64,000 nt of DNA from Solibacillus sp. FSL R7-0668 (GTDB lineage Bacteria > Bacillota > Bacilli > Bacillales_A > Planococcaceae): NCBI RefSeq assembly GCF_038006205.1, contig NZ_JBBOUU010000001.1, forward strand, positions 1,986,001-2,050,000, read 5' to 3'. Positions 53,641-62,884 of the stretch are shown here, in pieces (the stretch's first letter is position 1; each line of letters begins with the position of its first letter). A model generated the notes under the pieces. The model saw only the letters and a list, made by a program, of their open reading frames with translations. It was not told the origin of the DNA and did no database searches. A program made the translations under genes and the position numbers.

Positions 53641-53671
53641 TTCCTGCATGAATCGAGCTACATGCAGGGAT
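53641..53671. terminator. Bidirectional terminator
   Basis: TTCCTGCATG and CATGCAGGGA arms with a loop of 11 bases. It can end both the 53.3-kb gene and the minus-strand gene from 54164. Confidence 0.75.
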
Positions 53672-53675
53672 AATT

Positions 53676-54164
53676 TTACGTAAGATTTACCATTTCCATA
53701 ATGATTTCTAAGCCGAAGTACAATGATAGTAAGCAGAGCGCTGTGAAAACATATTTTTCCACTTTGCCTCCCGTTTTGATTGTAAGGGGAAACCGTACTT
53801 TTATTTTGATTGGGAAAAACAGCTTAATCCCCTGTCTCGTGCACATATCTAGAAGATAATGACTGAGCATTCCTAAAAGTAGCCCGACTGTGACGGCTTT
53901 ATTAGGTACGAAAGCATTCATTAGCACCGCTACACAAAGTAAAAATAGTAAACTATGTGTGAAAGAACGATGGCCAAAAAGCTTATTAATAATTTTTGAA
54001 CTAATCGGAAATGTCCGCCCTATTTTACTTCCTCCATGGCAAATATCGGGCAATAACGCACCGACAATCCCTGCACCGACCAAGATGACTGGATTTTCAT
54101 TCGAAATTTGTGCAAAAGCAAGACTAGCTGTGATGCCTCCTACGATGTGTGTGTTCCCTAGCAT
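53676..54164 (-). CDS. YdjM-like metal-dependent membrane hydrolase (DUF457)
   Basis: ATG 54164 has SD 'aaggaga'. The 162-aa product has several hydrophobic segments and the family's His/Asp motifs: 'MLGNTHIVGGITASLAFAQI' (first His), 'GALLPDICHGGSKIGRTFPI' and 'HRSFTHSLLFLLCVAVLM', 'SHYLLDM'. In relatives the first motif reads LPDxDHxxS; here the second Asp is Cys. It is an inner-membrane protein of the LexA-regulated YdjM group in enterics. Function is not established. Confidence 0.85.
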   Translation of the reverse strand: MLGNTHIVGGITASLAFAQISNENPVILVGAGIVGALLPDICHGGSKIGRTFPISSKIINKLFGHRSFTHSLLFLLCVAVLMNAFVPNKAVTVGLLLGMLSHYLLDMCTRQGIKLFFPIKIKVRFPLTIKTGGKVEKYVFTALCLLSLYFGLEIIMEMVNLT

Positions 54165-54459
54165 TCGTCAATAATTCTCCTTGCCCATATGTTAAAAACG
54201 TTTCTTACAACTCTAACATATTTCACATAAAAAGAGAACGTATATTCCAAACATACGTTCACAACTACCGATATCATTTGGAATTAAATCAAAAAAACAT
54301 GCAACATCCCTCATAAAAGCATTTCCCCAGTTTATGGTTAAAATAACTTTCACTAAAAAATGTCACATGTTTTAGAGGATTATGAGCTAGTTTACATTAT
54401 GCAGGTACCACTCACACTATGACAAGGCAAGCATTCATTTTTTCCGTTGCAACTACTAA

Positions 54460-54879
54460 CTACTTGGCTGTAAATTCAATTTCTTTCGGTGGCTCGCCTT
54501 TTTTGTTCATTAGGCGCATTCGAATCGGCTCAATCTTCAGCGTTAGCATTTCATCTTTCGTTCCGATAAAAATACCTGAAAACAGCTCTGCAAGCTTATT
54601 TTTTATACCTTCATCTTCAAATGCCGTCACTTTGCCTTCGATTTCTACATAAGCATCACCAAATCCTTCATTTTCATAGCCATATAAAATATGGGTATAC
54701 GGATTTTGTTGCAGCTCTTCTACTTTTTCGGAATGCTTACTTGTAACCGTGTATAGCACGAAGTCCTCATGCTGGAATGTCATATAACGAGAATATGGTT
54801 TCCCATTGCGAACGGTTGCCATTGTACCAATTTTTTCACGATTTAATATTTCAAGTATGTCATCACGTACAGAAGTCAT
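54460..54879 (-). CDS. Pyridoxamine 5'-phosphate oxidase-like (general-stress-protein 26-type) protein
   Basis: The preferred start is ATG 54879 with 'aaaggatgg'; the frame extends to 54897. The 139-aa product has the split-barrel FMN-binding pattern: 'KIGTMATVRNGKPYSRYMTF', 'LYTVTSKHSEKVEELQQNPY', 'YVEIEGKVTAFEDEGIK'. It most resembles the YdaG/GSP26 type. It probably binds flavin; function unclear. Upstream, 280 bp to 54165 holds no feature I can support. Confidence 0.85.
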   Translation of the reverse strand: MTSVRDDILEILNREKIGTMATVRNGKPYSRYMTFQHEDFVLYTVTSKHSEKVEELQQNPYTHILYGYENEGFGDAYVEIEGKVTAFEDEGIKNKLAELFSGIFIGTKDEMLTLKIEPIRMRLMNKKGEPPKEIEFTAK

Positions 54880-54961
54880 TTCATCCCATCCTTTCAAGTT
54901 ACACGTTTAATTTACCCTTCCTCCACCATTTTAAACAGTGTTCTTGAAATCGTAGAACCAA

Positions 54962-55026
54962 AAAAGCGAGTGACCTTTACGAGAGTCTGTGAAAAATCAC
55001 TTTACTCTCTTTTGGTCACTCGCTAA
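54962..55026 (-). terminator. Terminator of deoD (also symmetric)
   Basis: AGCGAGTGACC and GGTCACTCGCT arms (11 bp) with an inner repeat; on the minus strand it ends in T6. Confidence 0.85.
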
Positions 55027-55056
55027 TTATTAGAGTAATGCTAACCGTTGCTACAA

Positions 55057-55764
55057 CTACTCTTGAATCGCCGCTTCTAACGCTATGATCATCATATCGT
55101 TAAAAGTAGTCTGTCTTTCTTCAGACGTTGTTACTTCACCTGTTAAGATGTGGTCTGAAACCGTTAATACTGTAAGGGCTTTTCGACCATATTTCGCTGC
55201 TAATGTGTATAGCGCTGCCGTTTCCATCTCAACAGCTAGTACACCATATTGTGCTAGCTTTTCGTTTTGTGCCTCATCCGAATAGAACATATCTGCTGTG
55301 AATACGTTCCCTACGCGCACACTTAGATCCGCTTCTTTAGCCGCTGTGTATGCTTTTAATAATAAATCAAAGTCTGCAGTTGGCGCGTAGTCGATGTTGC
55401 CACCGAAAATGACGCGGTTTAAGCTTGAGTCTGTTGAAGATGTTTGCGCGATAATTACGTCACGTACTTTTACATCTTTTTGGATTGCCCCACAAGTACC
55501 AACGCGAATTAATTTTTGTACACCGTATTCTTGCATTAGCTCTGTAGCGTAAATTGAAATAGACGGTACACCCATACCCGTACCTTGAACAGAAATACGT
55601 TTGCCCTTATAAGTACCTGTATAGCCTAAGATGTTACGTACTTCATTGTACTGTACAACGTCTTCTAAAAACGTTTCGGCAATATACTTTGCACGTAATG
55701 GATCTCCTGGTAATAATACGATTTCTGCGATTTCGCCTTGCTTGGCATTAATATGAACGCTCAT
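55057..55764 (-). CDS. deoD: Purine-nucleoside phosphorylase DeoD
   Basis: ATG 55764 has 'aagaggt'. The 235-aa product begins '[20 protein letters not shown]' then '[14 protein letters not shown]', with the phosphate-binding residues of '[20 protein letters not shown]' and 'RVGTCGAIQ'. '[20 protein letters not shown]' and 'VSDHILTGE' complete the NP-1 (DeoD) family. It splits purine (deoxy)nucleosides with phosphate for salvage. Length matches the bacterial hexameric enzyme. It is monocistronic with its own terminator. Confidence 0.96.
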   Translation of the reverse strand: MSVHINAKQGEIAEIVLLPGDPLRAKYIAETFLEDVVQYNEVRNILGYTGTYKGKRISVQGTGMGVPSISIYATELMQEYGVQKLIRVGTCGAIQKDVKVRDVIIAQTSSTDSSLNRVIFGGNIDYAPTADFDLLLKAYTAAKEADLSVRVGNVFTADMFYSDEAQNEKLAQYGVLAVEMETAALYTLAAKYGRKALTVLTVSDHILTGEVTTSEERQTTFNDMMIIALEAAIQE

Positions 55765-55961
55765 TTAGATTACCTCTTTTCTTCATCATTCTATTTGATT
55801 GTAAACGGTTTCGTATAAATATTCAATCGTTAGACGTCTTTCTTTAACAAAAAAAATCACGTACTTTTGCGAACTAGCACGTAGACTTAGGATAACGAGC
55901 TACATTCATTACTACACTGCTCTCGAAACAAAATACTCAAAATTATGCAAATACAGGCCAA

Positions 55962-56183
55962 CTATTGAAACTTCAACTCATACATTGCCCAGAGAGAATC
56001 GAAGGCATCTGCTGTCAAATACTCATCAGATTGCATTTCAATATAGTCCGATAGTTCTTGAAAATCTTCTGACATCTTTGGAAAACCGTGATCAATGAAC
56101 ATACTTTCCGCAAAACGTACTTTATTATCATCCCAATCTCCCCCTCTAAATGTTAAAACATAATGATAAAATGACTTTTTCAA
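55962..56183 (-). CDS. yozE: YozE family protein (UPF0346)
   Basis: Two TTG codons (56186 and 56183) follow 'ataggagga'; the second has better spacing. The 73-aa product '[20 protein letters not shown]', then '[19 protein letters not shown]' and '[11 protein letters not shown]' matches YozE/UPF0346, a SAM-like helical family of unknown role. In B. subtilis it lies near msrA/msrB; here a chemoreceptor gene separates them. Confidence 0.85.
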   Translation of the reverse strand: MKKSFYHYVLTFRGGDWDDNKVRFAESMFIDHGFPKMSEDFQELSDYIEMQSDEYLTADAFDSLWAMYELKFQ

Positions 56184-56286
56184 CAATTTTCCTCCTATTT
56201 TGTATTTTTTCCATTAAATAGTGTACAAATGGACTCCTTGTAGTAGAATAATAAAATATTGATCTATTAGAAAGTTGGTGAATTTT

Positions 56287-58065
56287 TTGCTCAAGAGAAG
56301 GAAATCGAAACCTAAGGCAGAAAAAACTACAAAAAAGAATAATAGCAAAAAATCCAAATTTAAATTTCTACATCTTATTCGAGGCAGAATTGTTGTCGCC
56401 TTCTCGGTATTGATGGCCATTATTATCGCCATGCAAATTTTATCGTACATCAATATTACCAATTTACAAAACAACTTACGAAACTTCGCTGATGAGAATT
56501 TAAAGCAACAAATGCTCATTAATAACTTAGTTACGGATATTGCCAAGCTTTCTAGTCACGAACAGGGCTATATCATTACTGGTGATAATTATCATTTAAA
56601 GGCCTATGAAGAAATGAAGGAAACAATCAATGACAATTTATCACTTATCCAAAGCTCCCTTGAAAATCAAAAGAAAGAATTAGATTTAGTCGTACTAATC
56701 CAGCAGTTTTATGCCAATTACTTATCTTATTCTAAATCGACTATTGAAGTTCGTCAAAATTATGGCTATGAAAACGCAGCCATCATGTTTAAAACAAGTG
56801 GGAGTCAAAGCTTTAAAAACTATATCGATGAGAATACAGACAAGCTACTTCAAATACTACAAGAGCGTAACGAGGAAACACTGTCAGACCTTGAGCAGTT
56901 TGCACTTGTTTCCAAAATTTCGTTTTTCGTTCTTTCAGGGATGGCTCTGTTTATCACCGTATCTTTAGGCTATGTATTATGGAAATCCATTCGTCGAAAT
57001 ACGACTGCCATTAATCACTCGATTTTAGATATTGCGCAAGCTGGTGGTGATTTAACAAGGCGTGTTAAAGTCAAGACAAAAGACGAATTTGCACAAATCG
57101 CAAGTTCCACAAATACATTAATTGATGCGATTGCTCATCTTGTAAAACGGGTGTCAAGCCTTGCAGAAAATGTTTCGGGCAGCTCACAGGCGTTAATGAC
57201 ATTAGCTGATGAAAATGCCCGAACAATTGATTCCATCGCAAATTCCACACAGGATATTGCCAGTGACAGCAACGAAATATTAACAAGCATCAGTCAATCC
57301 GCAAACGAAATGAATAAGCTTGAAACGTCGATGCACGAGTTAAACAATAAAGCGCTAGAAGTACAACAAGCTGCGACAGCCATGCAGCAAGCGGCACACT
57401 TAGGAAGTCGTTCAGTCGCTCAATCTTCCCATGTGATACTTGAAATTGAAGAAACAATGGCTTCTACTACAGCAACGGTTGAAAATTTAGGTCGTAAATC
57501 ATCTGATATTACATCTATTATTAGTACGATTACAACAATCGCTGAGCAAACGAATCTATTAGCACTCAATGCAGCTATCGAAGCAGCCCGCGCTGGTGAA
57601 CACGGACGAGGCTTTGCCGTAGTAGCGGATGAAGTTCGAAAGCTAGCCGAGCAATCCCAGCGAGCTGCTAGTGAAGTTACATCTATTGTTGGCTCTATTC
57701 AAGCTGAGGTGAAATCGATCATCGCGCAAAATGAAACCGGTGTTCAAAAGGTCATTCGTGGTGTCGAAGTAACGAATGAAACAACCGAATCCTTACACAA
57801 AATTTTGCAGCAAACTGCAATAACCTCTGAAATTTTAAACGATATGGTCGTTCAAATCGAACAAACGTTAACAAATTCTCAAGATGTCACTTCTTCATTC
57901 ATCCATGTGTCTGCCATTGCTGAAAATACGGCTGCAAACACCGAACTTAGTGCCACGGCTGCTACACAAGGCTCCGCGTCCATGCAGGAAATCAATGCTT
58001 CAGCCATTGAACTCGCAGCACAGGCCGATGATTTACGCAGTGTCGTCGCAGAATTTAAGATCTAA
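56287..58065 (+). CDS. Methyl-accepting chemotaxis protein with CHASE3-like sensor
   Basis: The start is uncertain: TTG 56287 (after 'ggtg') or TTG/GTG at 56275/56278. The ~592-aa product has a very basic N-terminus ('[20 protein letters not shown]'), a membrane segment (~35-57), an extracellular helical sensor of CHASE3 type ('[20 protein letters not shown]', '[17 protein letters not shown]'-like), a second membrane segment, HAMP ('[20 protein letters not shown]') and the MCP signalling tip '[20 protein letters not shown]', then '[20 protein letters not shown]'. It feeds CheA/CheW; ligand unknown. A strong terminator follows. Confidence 0.9.
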   Translation: MLKRRKSKPKAEKTTKKNNSKKSKFKFLHLIRGRIVVAFSVLMAIIIAMQILSYINITNLQNNLRNFADENLKQQMLINNLVTDIAKLSSHEQGYIITGDNYHLKAYEEMKETINDNLSLIQSSLENQKKELDLVVLIQQFYANYLSYSKSTIEVRQNYGYENAAIMFKTSGSQSFKNYIDENTDKLLQILQERNEETLSDLEQFALVSKISFFVLSGMALFITVSLGYVLWKSIRRNTTAINHSILDIAQAGGDLTRRVKVKTKDEFAQIASSTNTLIDAIAHLVKRVSSLAENVSGSSQALMTLADENARTIDSIANSTQDIASDSNEILTSISQSANEMNKLETSMHELNNKALEVQQAATAMQQAAHLGSRSVAQSSHVILEIEETMASTTATVENLGRKSSDITSIISTITTIAEQTNLLALNAAIEAARAGEHGRGFAVVADEVRKLAEQSQRAASEVTSIVGSIQAEVKSIIAQNETGVQKVIRGVEVTNETTESLHKILQQTAITSEILNDMVVQIEQTLTNSQDVTSSFIHVSAIAENTAANTELSATAATQGSASMQEINASAIELAAQADDLRSVVAEFKI

Positions 58066-58069
58066 GGAA

Positions 58070-58113
58070 AAAACTCGCTCCCATTGTGATTTTCACAACA
58101 AGAGCGAGTTTTT
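58070..58113. terminator. Terminator of the chemoreceptor/msrB genes
   Basis: AAAACTCGCTC and GAGCGAGTTTT arms enclose an inner hairpin and end in T5. It may serve the convergent msrB gene as well. Confidence 0.85.
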
Positions 58114-58540
58114 ATTTAAATAACGAAAGATACTGCCCGTAGCCCTCTTTTTCCAACTCTGCAAGTGGCACAAAGCGCAGTGCTGCTGAGTTAATGCAGT
58201 AGCGCAAGCCCCCTAATTCACGTGGACCGTCTGGAAAAACATGTCCTAAATGTGAATCGGCTGTTTTACTGCGTACTTCCACACGGCGCATCCCATGTGA
58301 TGCATCAAAATGCTCCGTTACCTCTGGCGCATCAATCGGCTTCGAGAAGGAAGGCCAGCCGCAGCCCGCATCAAACTTGTCTGTTGAGCTAAATAGCGGC
58401 TTCCCTGATACGATGTCAACATAAATCCCATCTTCAAAAACATCATGATATTCATTTTGAAATGGTGGCTCTGTCCCTTGATTTTGGGTCACATGAAATT
58501 GCATATCTGATAATTGCTTTAAGCGTTCCTTTTTATCCAC
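58112..58540 (-). CDS. msrB: Peptide-methionine (R)-S-oxide reductase MsrB
   Basis: GTG 58540 overlaps the msrA stop by 1 nt and uses 'gggggaaa' as SD. The 142-aa product has '[20 protein letters not shown]', '[16 protein letters not shown]' and '[16 protein letters not shown]', where Cys of RYCINS is the reactive Cys. The two CxxC zinc pairs of some MsrB are absent. It reduces methionine-R-sulfoxide, complementing MsrA. Confidence 0.95.
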   Translation of the reverse strand: MDKKERLKQLSDMQFHVTQNQGTEPPFQNEYHDVFEDGIYVDIVSGKPLFSSTDKFDAGCGWPSFSKPIDAPEVTEHFDASHGMRRVEVRSKTADSHLGHVFPDGPRELGGLRYCINSAALRFVPLAELEKEGYGQYLSLFK

Positions 58541-59067
58541 TATCGTTTCCCCCAATGCTGTTCAATAAATCCAGCGCGTCCTGAGCCTACGGAATAACGC
58601 TCATAATGGGCTGGATTTTTCTTATAATAATGCTGGTGATAGTCCTCTGCTTTGTAAAATGGCTTAGCTGGTAGGATTTTTACCGCGATTGGTGCGCGGA
58701 ATTTACCGCTTGCCTCTAGCTTTGCCTTAGATAGCTCGGCTAACTGTCTTTGTACGTCATCCTGATAAAAGATGGCCGTTGTATAAGATTCGCCACGATC
58801 GTAAAACTGACCGCCCGCATCTGTCGGGTCGATTAATGTCCAGTAGAGCTCGACCAATTTTTCGTACGGGTAAATGTCTGGATCGAATGTAATTTGAACG
58901 GCTTCTAGATGGCCGGTTGTTTCACTACACACTTGCTCATATGTTGGGTTTTCAACATGTCCACCTGTATAACCTGATATGACTTCAATAATACCTGGCT
59001 GCGTATCAAACGGCTTAACCATACACCAGAAGCAGCCACCTGCAAATATCGCTTTTTGTAATGCCAT
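58540..59067 (-). CDS. msrA: Peptide-methionine (S)-S-oxide reductase MsrA (second copy)
   Basis: ATG 59067 has SD 'aagggggc'. The 175-aa product '[20 protein letters not shown]' has catalytic Cys12, with '[20 protein letters not shown]' and '[12 protein letters not shown]' typical of MsrA. It forms an operon with msrB (1-nt overlap). It differs from the copy at 9283 in many positions, so it is an old paralogue rather than a recent duplicate. Confidence 0.96.
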   Translation of the reverse strand: MALQKAIFAGGCFWCMVKPFDTQPGIIEVISGYTGGHVENPTYEQVCSETTGHLEAVQITFDPDIYPYEKLVELYWTLIDPTDAGGQFYDRGESYTTAIFYQDDVQRQLAELSKAKLEASGKFRAPIAVKILPAKPFYKAEDYHQHYYKKNPAHYERYSVGSGRAGFIEQHWGKR

Positions 59068-59079
59068 GATAATGCCCCC

Positions 59080-59652
59080 TTATTTTGATTCATTTGGAAT
59101 AACCACCTGCAAGACAATCTTGTCATTGGCTAAATCAATTTCCTGTGCTCGTACTCGTGATCCACTCGCAATATTAATACGAGATAAGTCTACATAAATT
59201 TGCTCGTCATTCGGCTGTACGGTAATCCATGAAGGAAAATCGACTGCATCTGCCATTAATTTTAATACCATTTCTGGCGGGATCTTTTTCATGCCAACAT
59301 GGACGGCATCCTGCTTCAGTATGATATTGCCCTCACTGACAACCGGACTAAAATCCATTTGAATCGGTAACTCAAAATTAAACAATGTTAACGTACTATA
59401 TAAGTAAATCTTATCATCAATAACAAGTTCAACTGGAACCGGGGATTTCTTTGTCTCGTCTACTAAATATTGCTTGGCGATTGCTTCAAATTCCTTCGCC
59501 GTTGTTTGAACTGTTAAAATATTGCCCTCAAGCGCAAGTGGCTCTTTTGGACTTGCTTGCTCAATGTCTGCAGTGACTAAATACACTAAGCCTACAACAA
59601 CCATAATGATCAATCCTGCTAGGACAAAAAACGCCACTTTCCATTTATTCAT
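59080..59652 (-). CDS. ypmS: YpmS-like protein (DUF2140)
   Basis: The preferred start is ATG 59652 with 'ggagag'; GTG 59661 lies closer to the SD. The 190-aa product has an N-terminal membrane anchor 'KVAFFVLAGLIIMVVVGLVY' and an extracytoplasmic beta-rich domain ('DDKIYLYSTLTLFNFELPIQ', 'DFPSWITVQPNDEQIYVDLS'). This is the YpmS/DUF2140 family. Function unknown; it follows ypmR with overlapping ends, as in B. subtilis. Confidence 0.85.
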   Translation of the reverse strand: MNKWKVAFFVLAGLIIMVVVGLVYLVTADIEQASPKEPLALEGNILTVQTTAKEFEAIAKQYLVDETKKSPVPVELVIDDKIYLYSTLTLFNFELPIQMDFSPVVSEGNIILKQDAVHVGMKKIPPEMVLKLMADAVDFPSWITVQPNDEQIYVDLSRINIASGSRVRAQEIDLANDKIVLQVVIPNESK

Positions 59653-59657
59653 GCTGT

Positions 59658-60572
59658 TCACTCTCCAAAACCTATTAACCCGTTCGACATTGACTCAATA
59701 TCGCATGCTTGCATCGATTCTATGACGCGCGTTGCCATTCGATCGTAGCCCGTACTATTCGGATGGAAGAAGTCTACATGATATACTAGATCTTCATTCG
59801 ATACAAATAAATCCTCCACTGGCGCAAAGCATACATTGCTATTAACCTGACTCAGTTTTTCAATTTCTGTATTCCATTCTGAAATGATGGGATCAAAGGG
59901 TGTGATTTCATCGACGACAATGGACATCGGATTATAAAAGCCAATCAGGATAATCGGTACGTCAGCATTGCGAAGCCGAATTTCTGTTATAATTTTATCA
60001 TAGCGCTTAATAAATAACGGCAATTCTTTATCAAACATCGACTTTTCCATTGAAAATAAATTTTTCTTAACAATTTTCATGACATCATTCCCACCGAGTG
60101 TGATGGTAATGAGATTGGCATTAGCTAGCTCCTCATCATAATGCCCTTTTTTCAGTAATGTTAATAGCTGATTACTGCGACGACCGTTTTTGCCACGATT
60201 ATCGAGCTCTACGGAGTTAATCATCGGCCAGTCTTCTAATTCCTTTTGTAATCGGATCGTATAGCCATAATCCTGTTTTTCATCCCCGACACCGCGCGTT
60301 AAGGAATCTCCTAATGCCAAATAAATTATATCTTGTGCATTTTCGGCTTTTAAATCCTTCAGTTCTATATGAAATACATCGCTAATTATCTCTTTTAAGC
60401 GCTCTGTCCTTGATTGTTCTTCTTCAAGTGTTGGGGCGATATCTGAAATCATGGATGCTCCGTTTTGTATGGATTTTTCAACCGGTATCTCTTCTGCCGT
60501 TTCCGGGTCAATTGATACCGAACATGCTGATAGTAGCGTGATGAGACACAACGCAAGTAATAGACGCCACAT
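59658..60572 (-). CDS. ypmR: YpmR-like SGNH/GDSL lipase-type lipoprotein
   Basis: ATG 60572 has SD 'aaagggga'. The 304-aa product has signal peptide with lipobox 'LLSAC' and a SGNH hydrolase fold: 'IIYLALGDSLTRGVGDEKQD' (Ser block I), 'NRGKNGRRSNQLLTLL', 'ITLGGNDVM' (block III) and 'HVDFFHPNSTGYDRMATR' (Asp/His block V). It is an extracellular esterase by inference; substrate unknown. Gene order ypmR-ypmS-msrA-msrB matches the B. subtilis neighbourhood. Confidence 0.9.
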   Translation of the reverse strand: MWRLLLALCLITLLSACSVSIDPETAEEIPVEKSIQNGASMISDIAPTLEEEQSRTERLKEIISDVFHIELKDLKAENAQDIIYLALGDSLTRGVGDEKQDYGYTIRLQKELEDWPMINSVELDNRGKNGRRSNQLLTLLKKGHYDEELANANLITITLGGNDVMKIVKKNLFSMEKSMFDKELPLFIKRYDKIITEIRLRNADVPIILIGFYNPMSIVVDEITPFDPIISEWNTEIEKLSQVNSNVCFAPVEDLFVSNEDLVYHVDFFHPNSTGYDRMATRVIESMQACDIESMSNGLIGFGE

Positions 60573-60801
60573 ACAATCTCCCCTTTAGTACATTGTTATA
60601 CTATTATAAGATATTTGTGAAAAAGAAAGGAATGTTTTGCCTAAAAAATCCGTAAAAATTTGAAACCTTTTCTTCTTTATATCGTATGTAATAGTATATT
60701 TTGTTATTTTAAAGGAGAAACGATTTTTTTGTCACATTGAACCAAATATTTTTTATTCTTTTTTTACTTCATCACCATTTCGGATGCCTTTTATTCAACC
60801 G

Positions 60802-60951
60802 TCATCCAATTAGAAGCAAAATCACCACCACAGCACCAAACCATTCAAATTGGTTATAATGATGCTTTAAATTACGGAATTGTGCGGTGACAAAGATCGT
60901 AAAAACAAGAAACGTGGTAGAAGCGTAACAGTTCAAAACGTTGTTCACTCG
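60802..60951 (-). other. Possible remnant of a membrane-protein gene
   Basis: In the 560-bp gap before the degV gene, one minus-strand frame of 49 codons reads 'HVSCFTIFVTAQFRNLKHHY' and 'NQFEWFGAVVVILLLIG', hydrophobic and protein-like, ending TGA 60802. No start or SD is visible. It looks like the end of a decayed transporter, but a chance frame is possible. The rest of the gap (60590-60800, 60950-61030) shows nothing else. Confidence 0.3.
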
Positions 60952-61031
60952 CTTATTAAAACTGTTACTAAAGTAGTAGAAGCGCCCTTTTTAAATTGGT
61001 CGGGTCGCTATAATATACGTTGTTGACACAT

Positions 61032-61072
61032 GAAGGGCTTGTTCGGAAATTATTTTCTGAACAAGCCCTTTT
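61032..61072. terminator. Strong terminator/inverted repeat
   Basis: GAAGGGCTTGTTC (61032-61044) and GAACAAGCCCTT (61059-61070) arms enclose a loop of 14 bases, with T4 on the right and a weak run on the left. It could end the degV gene on the minus strand or a lost plus-strand gene. Confidence 0.75.
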
Positions 61073-61153
61073 GCTAATTTATATCATTTCAATTAAACTG
61101 ACAGTACTCACTTCAAATCGTATTGTGAAACGAGTCTCCGTACACAAAGTTAT

Positions 61154-61999
61154 TTACTCTGTATAGTAGACGAAGCCCATTGCACCCTCGCCAGTGTGAG
61201 TACTAATTACAGGTGATGTGAAGGCCATTTCAACCTCTCCATCATAGCCAATAGCGCGTAGCTGTTCGATTAACGGATTGGCTAGTGTATCCAATGCATT
61301 GGCATGAGAAATACCCACTGATTTTACTACTTTACCTTTTGTATCTTTTTCAAATTCACTGATTAAATATTTCACAACTTGCTTGTGGCTACGAGGTTTC
61401 GCGCAAATTGTCACTTCCCCAATATCTAAATGCCCGATTGGCTTAATATTGAGCAAAGAGCTGACAACGGCTTTCCCTTTTCCGATCCGGCCACCTTTTA
61501 CCATGTTTTCTAATGTGTCTAATACGACGAATAGACGTGTGTTTTCACGAATTTGCTTGAGACTTGCTACAATTTCATCTACACTTGCGCCTGCATCACG
61601 TAAACGAATTGCTTCACGAATTTGGAAAGCTAAACCAAACGCAATATAACGTGAGTCAATAACTGTTACATTTGCATCGCACATTTCCGCAGCTTGGCAT
61701 GCTGATTGATAGGTACCACTCATACCACCCGTCATGTGAATCGAAATAATTTGCGATCCGTCCTTGCCCAGCTCATCATAAATTTCTTTAAATACGCCTG
61801 GAGCTGGCTGAGAGCTTTTCGGTAAATTTTCTGCTTTGTTCATTAATTCAATAAAAGTATCCGCCTGTAAATCCACGCGATCTGTATACGTCTTGTCATC
61901 AATTTGTACTGATAATGGGACCATACGAATGCCGTGTTTTTTAATTTCTTCATCTGTTAAATCACATGTAGAATCCGTTACAATTTGGATTTGAGTCAA
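61154..61999 (-). CDS. DegV family fatty-acid-binding protein
   Basis: The start is TTG 61999 (10 nt after 'aaaagga'); the frame from 62008 begins too near the SD. The 281-aa product has 'IQIVTDSTCDLTDEEIKKHG', 'KSSQPAPGVFKEIYDELGKD', 'IHMTGGMSGTYQSACQAAEM' and 'GKAVVSSLLNIKPIGHLDIG', the DegV motifs. Family knowledge: the fold binds a long-chain fatty acid, as FakB partner of a fatty-acid kinase. No FakA gene is nearby. Confidence 0.94.
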   Translation of the reverse strand: MTQIQIVTDSTCDLTDEEIKKHGIRMVPLSVQIDDKTYTDRVDLQADTFIELMNKAENLPKSSQPAPGVFKEIYDELGKDGSQIISIHMTGGMSGTYQSACQAAEMCDANVTVIDSRYIAFGLAFQIREAIRLRDAGASVDEIVASLKQIRENTRLFVVLDTLENMVKGGRIGKGKAVVSSLLNIKPIGHLDIGEVTICAKPRSHKQVVKYLISEFEKDTKGKVVKSVGISHANALDTLANPLIEQLRAIGYDGEVEMAFTSPVISTHTGEGAMGFVYYTE

Positions 62000-62198
62000 A
62001 GTAAACACATCCTTTTTATATCTTCTTTACTATTATAAAGAAATCCTATTTTTTTACCAATATGACGTTTGTCATTCTTTCGAGACTCTAATTATCATAT
62101 AACTGGTATGACATATTGCAGTATAACATAATGACAATGCACATTCACAAGCAATCACATTTTAAATTATAGTAAGAAAGTAAGGGAGCGTGAGCAAG

Positions 62199-62840
62199 AT
62201 GCAAATAATTGAAGCATTTGACTATAAAACATTAAAAGAAGAACGCTGGAATGCCATTACACATGGAATCGGGCTATTGCTGAGCATTCCAATCTGTGTA
62301 TTACTTATCTTTTACGCTACACAAAATGGCTCTGCTACTCAAATTACTGCCTTTTCCATCTTTGGTGCATCGCTTATTTTGTTATTTTTAATGTCCACAC
62401 TTTTACATAGCCTGCCTGAAAAATACAAGTATGTTTTCTCGATTTTAGACCATGCTTCCATTTATATTTTAATCGCAGGCACGTATACGCCATTTTTACT
62501 CATTGCCATTGGTGGGGTGTTAGGCATCGTGATGCTTTGTGTCATTTGGACAATCGCCCTATTTGGTGTAGTGTTTAAATTTTTGTTTATTCACCGTTTT
62601 GAAAAGTTTTCGTTGGCGCTTTACATCATCATGGGATGGTTGATTATCTTTTTAATCCGTCCGCTTTATAGCTATCTGACATTTGATGGCTTTATGCTAT
62701 TACTTGCCGGTGGTGTGTTGTTCACGTTTGGTTCCATTTTTTATATGTGGACTAAGCTACCGTATAATCACGCAATTTGGCATGTATTTGTTATTCTTGG
62801 CTGTGGTTGCATGGCTGGCTGTGTGTATTTTTATTTATAG
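62199..62840 (+). CDS. Hemolysin III/TrhA-family membrane protein
   Basis: The preferred start is ATG 62199, 10 nt after 'agggag'; GTG 62190 abuts it. The 213-aa product has seven predicted membrane segments. 'LKEERWNAITHGIGLLLSIP' carries the metal-site His, 'TLLHSLPEKYKYVFSILDHA' and 'YNHAIWHVFVILGCGCMAGC' carry the other conserved His and Asp residues of the PAQR/HlyIII superfamily. Its role is membrane homeostasis; it is not shown to be a hemolysin here. A shared bidirectional terminator follows. Confidence 0.92.
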   Translation: MQIIEAFDYKTLKEERWNAITHGIGLLLSIPICVLLIFYATQNGSATQITAFSIFGASLILLFLMSTLLHSLPEKYKYVFSILDHASIYILIAGTYTPFLLIAIGGVLGIVMLCVIWTIALFGVVFKFLFIHRFEKFSLALYIIMGWLIIFLIRPLYSYLTFDGFMLLLAGGVLFTFGSIFYMWTKLPYNHAIWHVFVILGCGCMAGCVYFYL

Positions 62841-62882
62841 AAAAAAGGACGATTTCTCAAAATGGAGAAGTCGTCCTTTTTC
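62841..62882. terminator. Bidirectional terminator between hlyIII-like and ycsA-like genes
   Basis: AAAAAGGACGA and TCGTCCTTTTT arms with inner CTC/GAG; A and T runs on both flanks. It serves the two convergent genes. Confidence 0.9.
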
Positions 62883-62884
62883 AA

